From Bacillota bacterium (lineage in GTDB: Bacteria > Bacillota > Clostridia > Lachnospirales > Cellulosilyticaceae): DNA of 5,860 bases. The notes under the pieces were generated by a model. It worked only from the letters and a program-made list of their open reading frames with translations, was not told the DNA's origin and did no database searches. Every line of letters starts with the position of its first letter. Position 1 is the stretch's first letter. The stretch covers positions 1 to 5,860 of the forward strand of contig JAEZKI010000309.1 in NCBI GenBank assembly GCA_023415525.1, read 5' to 3'. The translations under genes were made by a program, and so were the position numbers. Below are positions 3,869-5,860 of this stretch, piece after piece.

Positions 3869-5860
3869 ATGAGAGTCCCTATCATTGATAATAGAAGTAA
3901 TGAGATTATTTACAAGCAACTTATAGAACTTGCCAGGAACTATGTCCCTGAATGGAATGGTACAAAAGAAGGGGATCTAGGCGTCATATTATCCCATCTT
4001 TTTGCCAATATGATGGGGGAAACTGTACAACGCTTCAATAAGATACCTTATAAAAATTTTATTTATTTTTTAAATATCTTAGGGGCGGATACATTACCTG
4101 GTATTTGCTCTAAAGGGTATGTCACCATTGACCTTAATCCAGGCACTGAGCCAGGTGTAGTGGTGGCAAAGGGAAAGCACCTTTTTGCTCAAGATGACGC
4201 TGGTAACCGCGTATTATTTGAAGTAGAGGATGAGCTATTAGCTATTGATAATAAAGTTAAGGAAATCCTTTGTAAAAGCAGTACACAAGGCAAGATTGTT
4301 CGTAGCTTTGATGAAAAAGCTAAAGAAGACTCCTTTAAGTTATTTGATTTTGACGGAGGAGAGAACTTACAGTGCTACCGTTTTGTGTTTGATGAGCAAG
4401 ATGTCTTACATATTAATAACGGAGCAGAGATTACACTACAGCTCCTTCATGACGAAAGACCTTATTTAGAAAATCAGATAGTAGAGAAATTAAAAGACAA
4501 AACCTATGCCAAGTGGGAGTATCTTACTGAAGAAGGATGGCAACCTATTGAACAGGTAACAGGAGTAGGCAATACGTTGCATTTTAAGGTAACTGGCCCC
4601 CTTTTAGAAGCTCCCTATAATGACTTGGTAAGCAGATGGCTTTCTTGTACATTAATGGACCCAATAGGTGAAGGTGAGATTTGTTTTACCCAGCTTCGAG
4701 TAGCTTCTCAAGCAGAGGGGATTTTACCAGATAGCTTATATAATAATGACCTATCTCTTATAAAAACTACTTTTTTGCCCTTTAACGAAAGATTTAGCAG
4801 TTATGATGATTTTTATATCAATTCGAAAGAAGCTTTTTCTAAAAAAGGAGCTATTGTTAAGGTAGAAATGGTTATTGACCACATTCTAGTACCCATAGAA
4901 GAGAAAAGGGTAGAGAACAAGATTAAATGGAAACCGATCCTTAGACAGAGTGAGCTGACTACGCCAGAAGAAACAGAAATCAACGTAGAGAAGGTTATAT
5001 GGGAATATTGGAATGGCAATGGGTGGAAACGCTTATTTGATGAGAATTTATATGAGGATATTTTTAAGCTAGAGGGAAAGCAGAAGGTTACATTAACCTT
5101 TACTTGTCCAAGGGATATGGATACGACTTATATAGGGGCAGATCAAGGTTTATGGATACGTGCACGGATTTTAAGTGTTAATAATGCCTTTGCGCTTAAT
5201 ACTTATTTTAATTCACCTATTATTGAAAAATTGACTATTAGCTATTCCTATAGAAATGAGACGCAACCTGTTGAGAGAATCTTTCTAGAGCGAGATTTAG
5301 AGAAAAGAATGATAGCTAATAATCAAATGGAAGAGATTAAGGTTTATTCAAAAGAAACAGATGATAGACCGGCAGCTTATTTGGCTCTTAATAATCCTAT
5401 AAAGGGAGGACCTGTTAAGATTTTCTTTAAAAAGGTGGGGCAAGATGGTAAAGAACCACCAGCTATTAAGTGGGAATACTGGGGACTAATGAATGGAACT
5501 TATAAATGGATTGAGCTTAAGCTAATGGATGAAACAGAAAACTTGAGTAAAAGTGGACTGATTACTTTTGTTGTTAAAGATAATTTTGAGAAGGCTAAGC
5601 TGTTTGGTAAAGAAGAATATTGGCTTAGAATAGTGAACACAGATAAGCGGTATGATGAAGAAGCTGATAGTAAACAATTACCAGAATTAAGTGGGATCTA
5701 CTTTAATACGGTTAAGATTGTACAGCAAGAGACCATGGAAACAGAATATTTTTCCATAGAACTAGAAGAAGCCAATAAACTTTGTGTGCTGACACAAGGG
5801 AATCTCACTCATGAGACTGTTTGGGTAGATGAATTAGATGACCTTCTGGCGGATGATATT
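3869..5860 (+). CDS. Large Afp11-like baseplate wedge protein (baseplate J-related), 3' end outside window
   Basis: An uninterrupted 664-codon frame runs from ATG 3869 to the last base with no stop. An in-frame TAG at 3851 fixes ATG 3869 as the first start; its SD is weak (GAAGTGAG, just upstream). The N-terminus fits putative baseplate assembly proteins of the Afp11 type: an ELARNYVPEWN segment (20-30), then GDLGVILSHLFANMMGETVQ and RFNKIPYKNFIYFLNILGAD (55-74), resembling the family's Pro-Glu-Trp and R-N-x-hydrophobic-P patterns. The middle carries three related modules, each with a Trp-Glu-Tyr core: W216 (KWEYLTEEGW), W378 (IWEYWNGNGW) and W535 (KWEYWGLMNG). Modules 2 and 3 end in a Trp-hydrophobic-Arg strand (LWIRARI near 429, YWLRIVN near 585). 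The end of the window (VWVDELDDL) appears to enter the following domain. These proteins form the wedge ring linking hub and sheath. No frameshift is seen; the missing part should hold the rest of the J-like core. Confidence 0.88.
   Translation, partial: MRVPIIDNRSNEIIYKQLIELARNYVPEWNGTKEGDLGVILSHLFANMMGETVQRFNKIPYKNFIYFLNILGADTLPGICSKGYVTIDLNPGTEPGVVVAKGKHLFAQDDAGNRVLFEVEDELLAIDNKVKEILCKSSTQGKIVRSFDEKAKEDSFKLFDFDGGENLQCYRFVFDEQDVLHINNGAEITLQLLHDERPYLENQIVEKLKDKTYAKWEYLTEEGWQPIEQVTGVGNTLHFKVTGPLLEAPYNDLVSRWLSCTLMDPIGEGEICFTQLRVASQAEGILPDSLYNNDLSLIKTTFLPFNERFSSYDDFYINSKEAFSKKGAIVKVEMVIDHILVPIEEKRVENKIKWKPILRQSELTTPEETEINVEKVIWEYWNGNGWKRLFDENLYEDIFKLEGKQKVTLTFTCPRDMDTTYIGADQGLWIRARILSVNNAFALNTYFNSPIIEKLTISYSYRNETQPVERIFLERDLEKRMIANNQMEEIKVYSKETDDRPAAYLALNNPIKGGPVKIFFKKVGQDGKEPPAIKWEYWGLMNGTYKWIELKLMDETENLSKSGLITFVVKDNFEKAKLFGKEEYWLRIVNTDKRYDEEADSKQLPELSGIYFNTVKIVQQETMETEYFSIELEEANKLCVLTQGNLTHETVWVDELDDLLADDI

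Noticed and set aside
3843..5860. A long non-coding stretch or short genes at 4245-4469 (+) and 4813-5019 (-)
   Set aside because: A single frame from ATG 3869 is open to the window end with clear baseplate-family features. The small frames lie inside it, lack family resemblance and are shadows.

Overview
The window lies entirely inside one plus-strand operon that encodes the hub, spike and baseplate of a contractile injection system (CIS), a phage-tail-like particle related to the Afp/PVC/MAC extracellular systems. DNA is AT-rich, codons favour A/T in the third position, and Shine-Dalgarno (SD) sequences are strong (AGGAGG, AGGTGA). This points to a low-GC Bacillota, probably a clostridial lineage; the species cannot be told from the sequence. 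No capsid, terminase, integrase, tRNA or transposase gene is visible. A tail-like injection system is therefore favoured over a complete prophage, but the flanks are not seen.

Layout. (1) Bases 1-780: a gene of unknown function, open at the left edge. Its N-terminal half is an unbroken series of four-residue repeats, including six perfect 12-bp DNA copies. Its C-terminal half is a highly charged, helix-rich segment ending in a basic motif. (2) 803-1540: a CIS tube/hub adaptor (Afp7-like N-terminal domain) with an Ala/Pro-rich tail where a LysM domain would be expected. (3) 1559-2683: a gp27-like hub (late control D / VgrG N-terminal type). (4) 2680-3435: a gp5/VgrG C-terminal-type spike with an OB fold and a beta-helix needle, joined to the hub gene by an ATGA overlap. 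(5) 3447-3842: a gp25-type baseplate wedge protein. (6) 3869 to the right edge: a large Afp11-like baseplate protein, 664 codons with no stop, containing three tryptophan-rich modules spaced about 160 residues apart.

How they work together, by homology to known CIS: the tube ends on the adaptor, which sits on a hub trimer. The hub carries the spike that punctures the target, and gp25 plus the Afp11-like protein form the wedges that tie the hub to the sheath and trigger contraction. Gaps between genes are at most 26 bases and hold only ribosome binding sites. No promoter or terminator was found, so transcription should start upstream and continue past the right edge.

The least explained element is the first gene: a tetrad-repeat plus charged-helix protein directly upstream of the hub genes. 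Other oddities are the missing LysM in the adaptor, the separate hub and spike genes, and the absence of a PAAR tip gene in this stretch.
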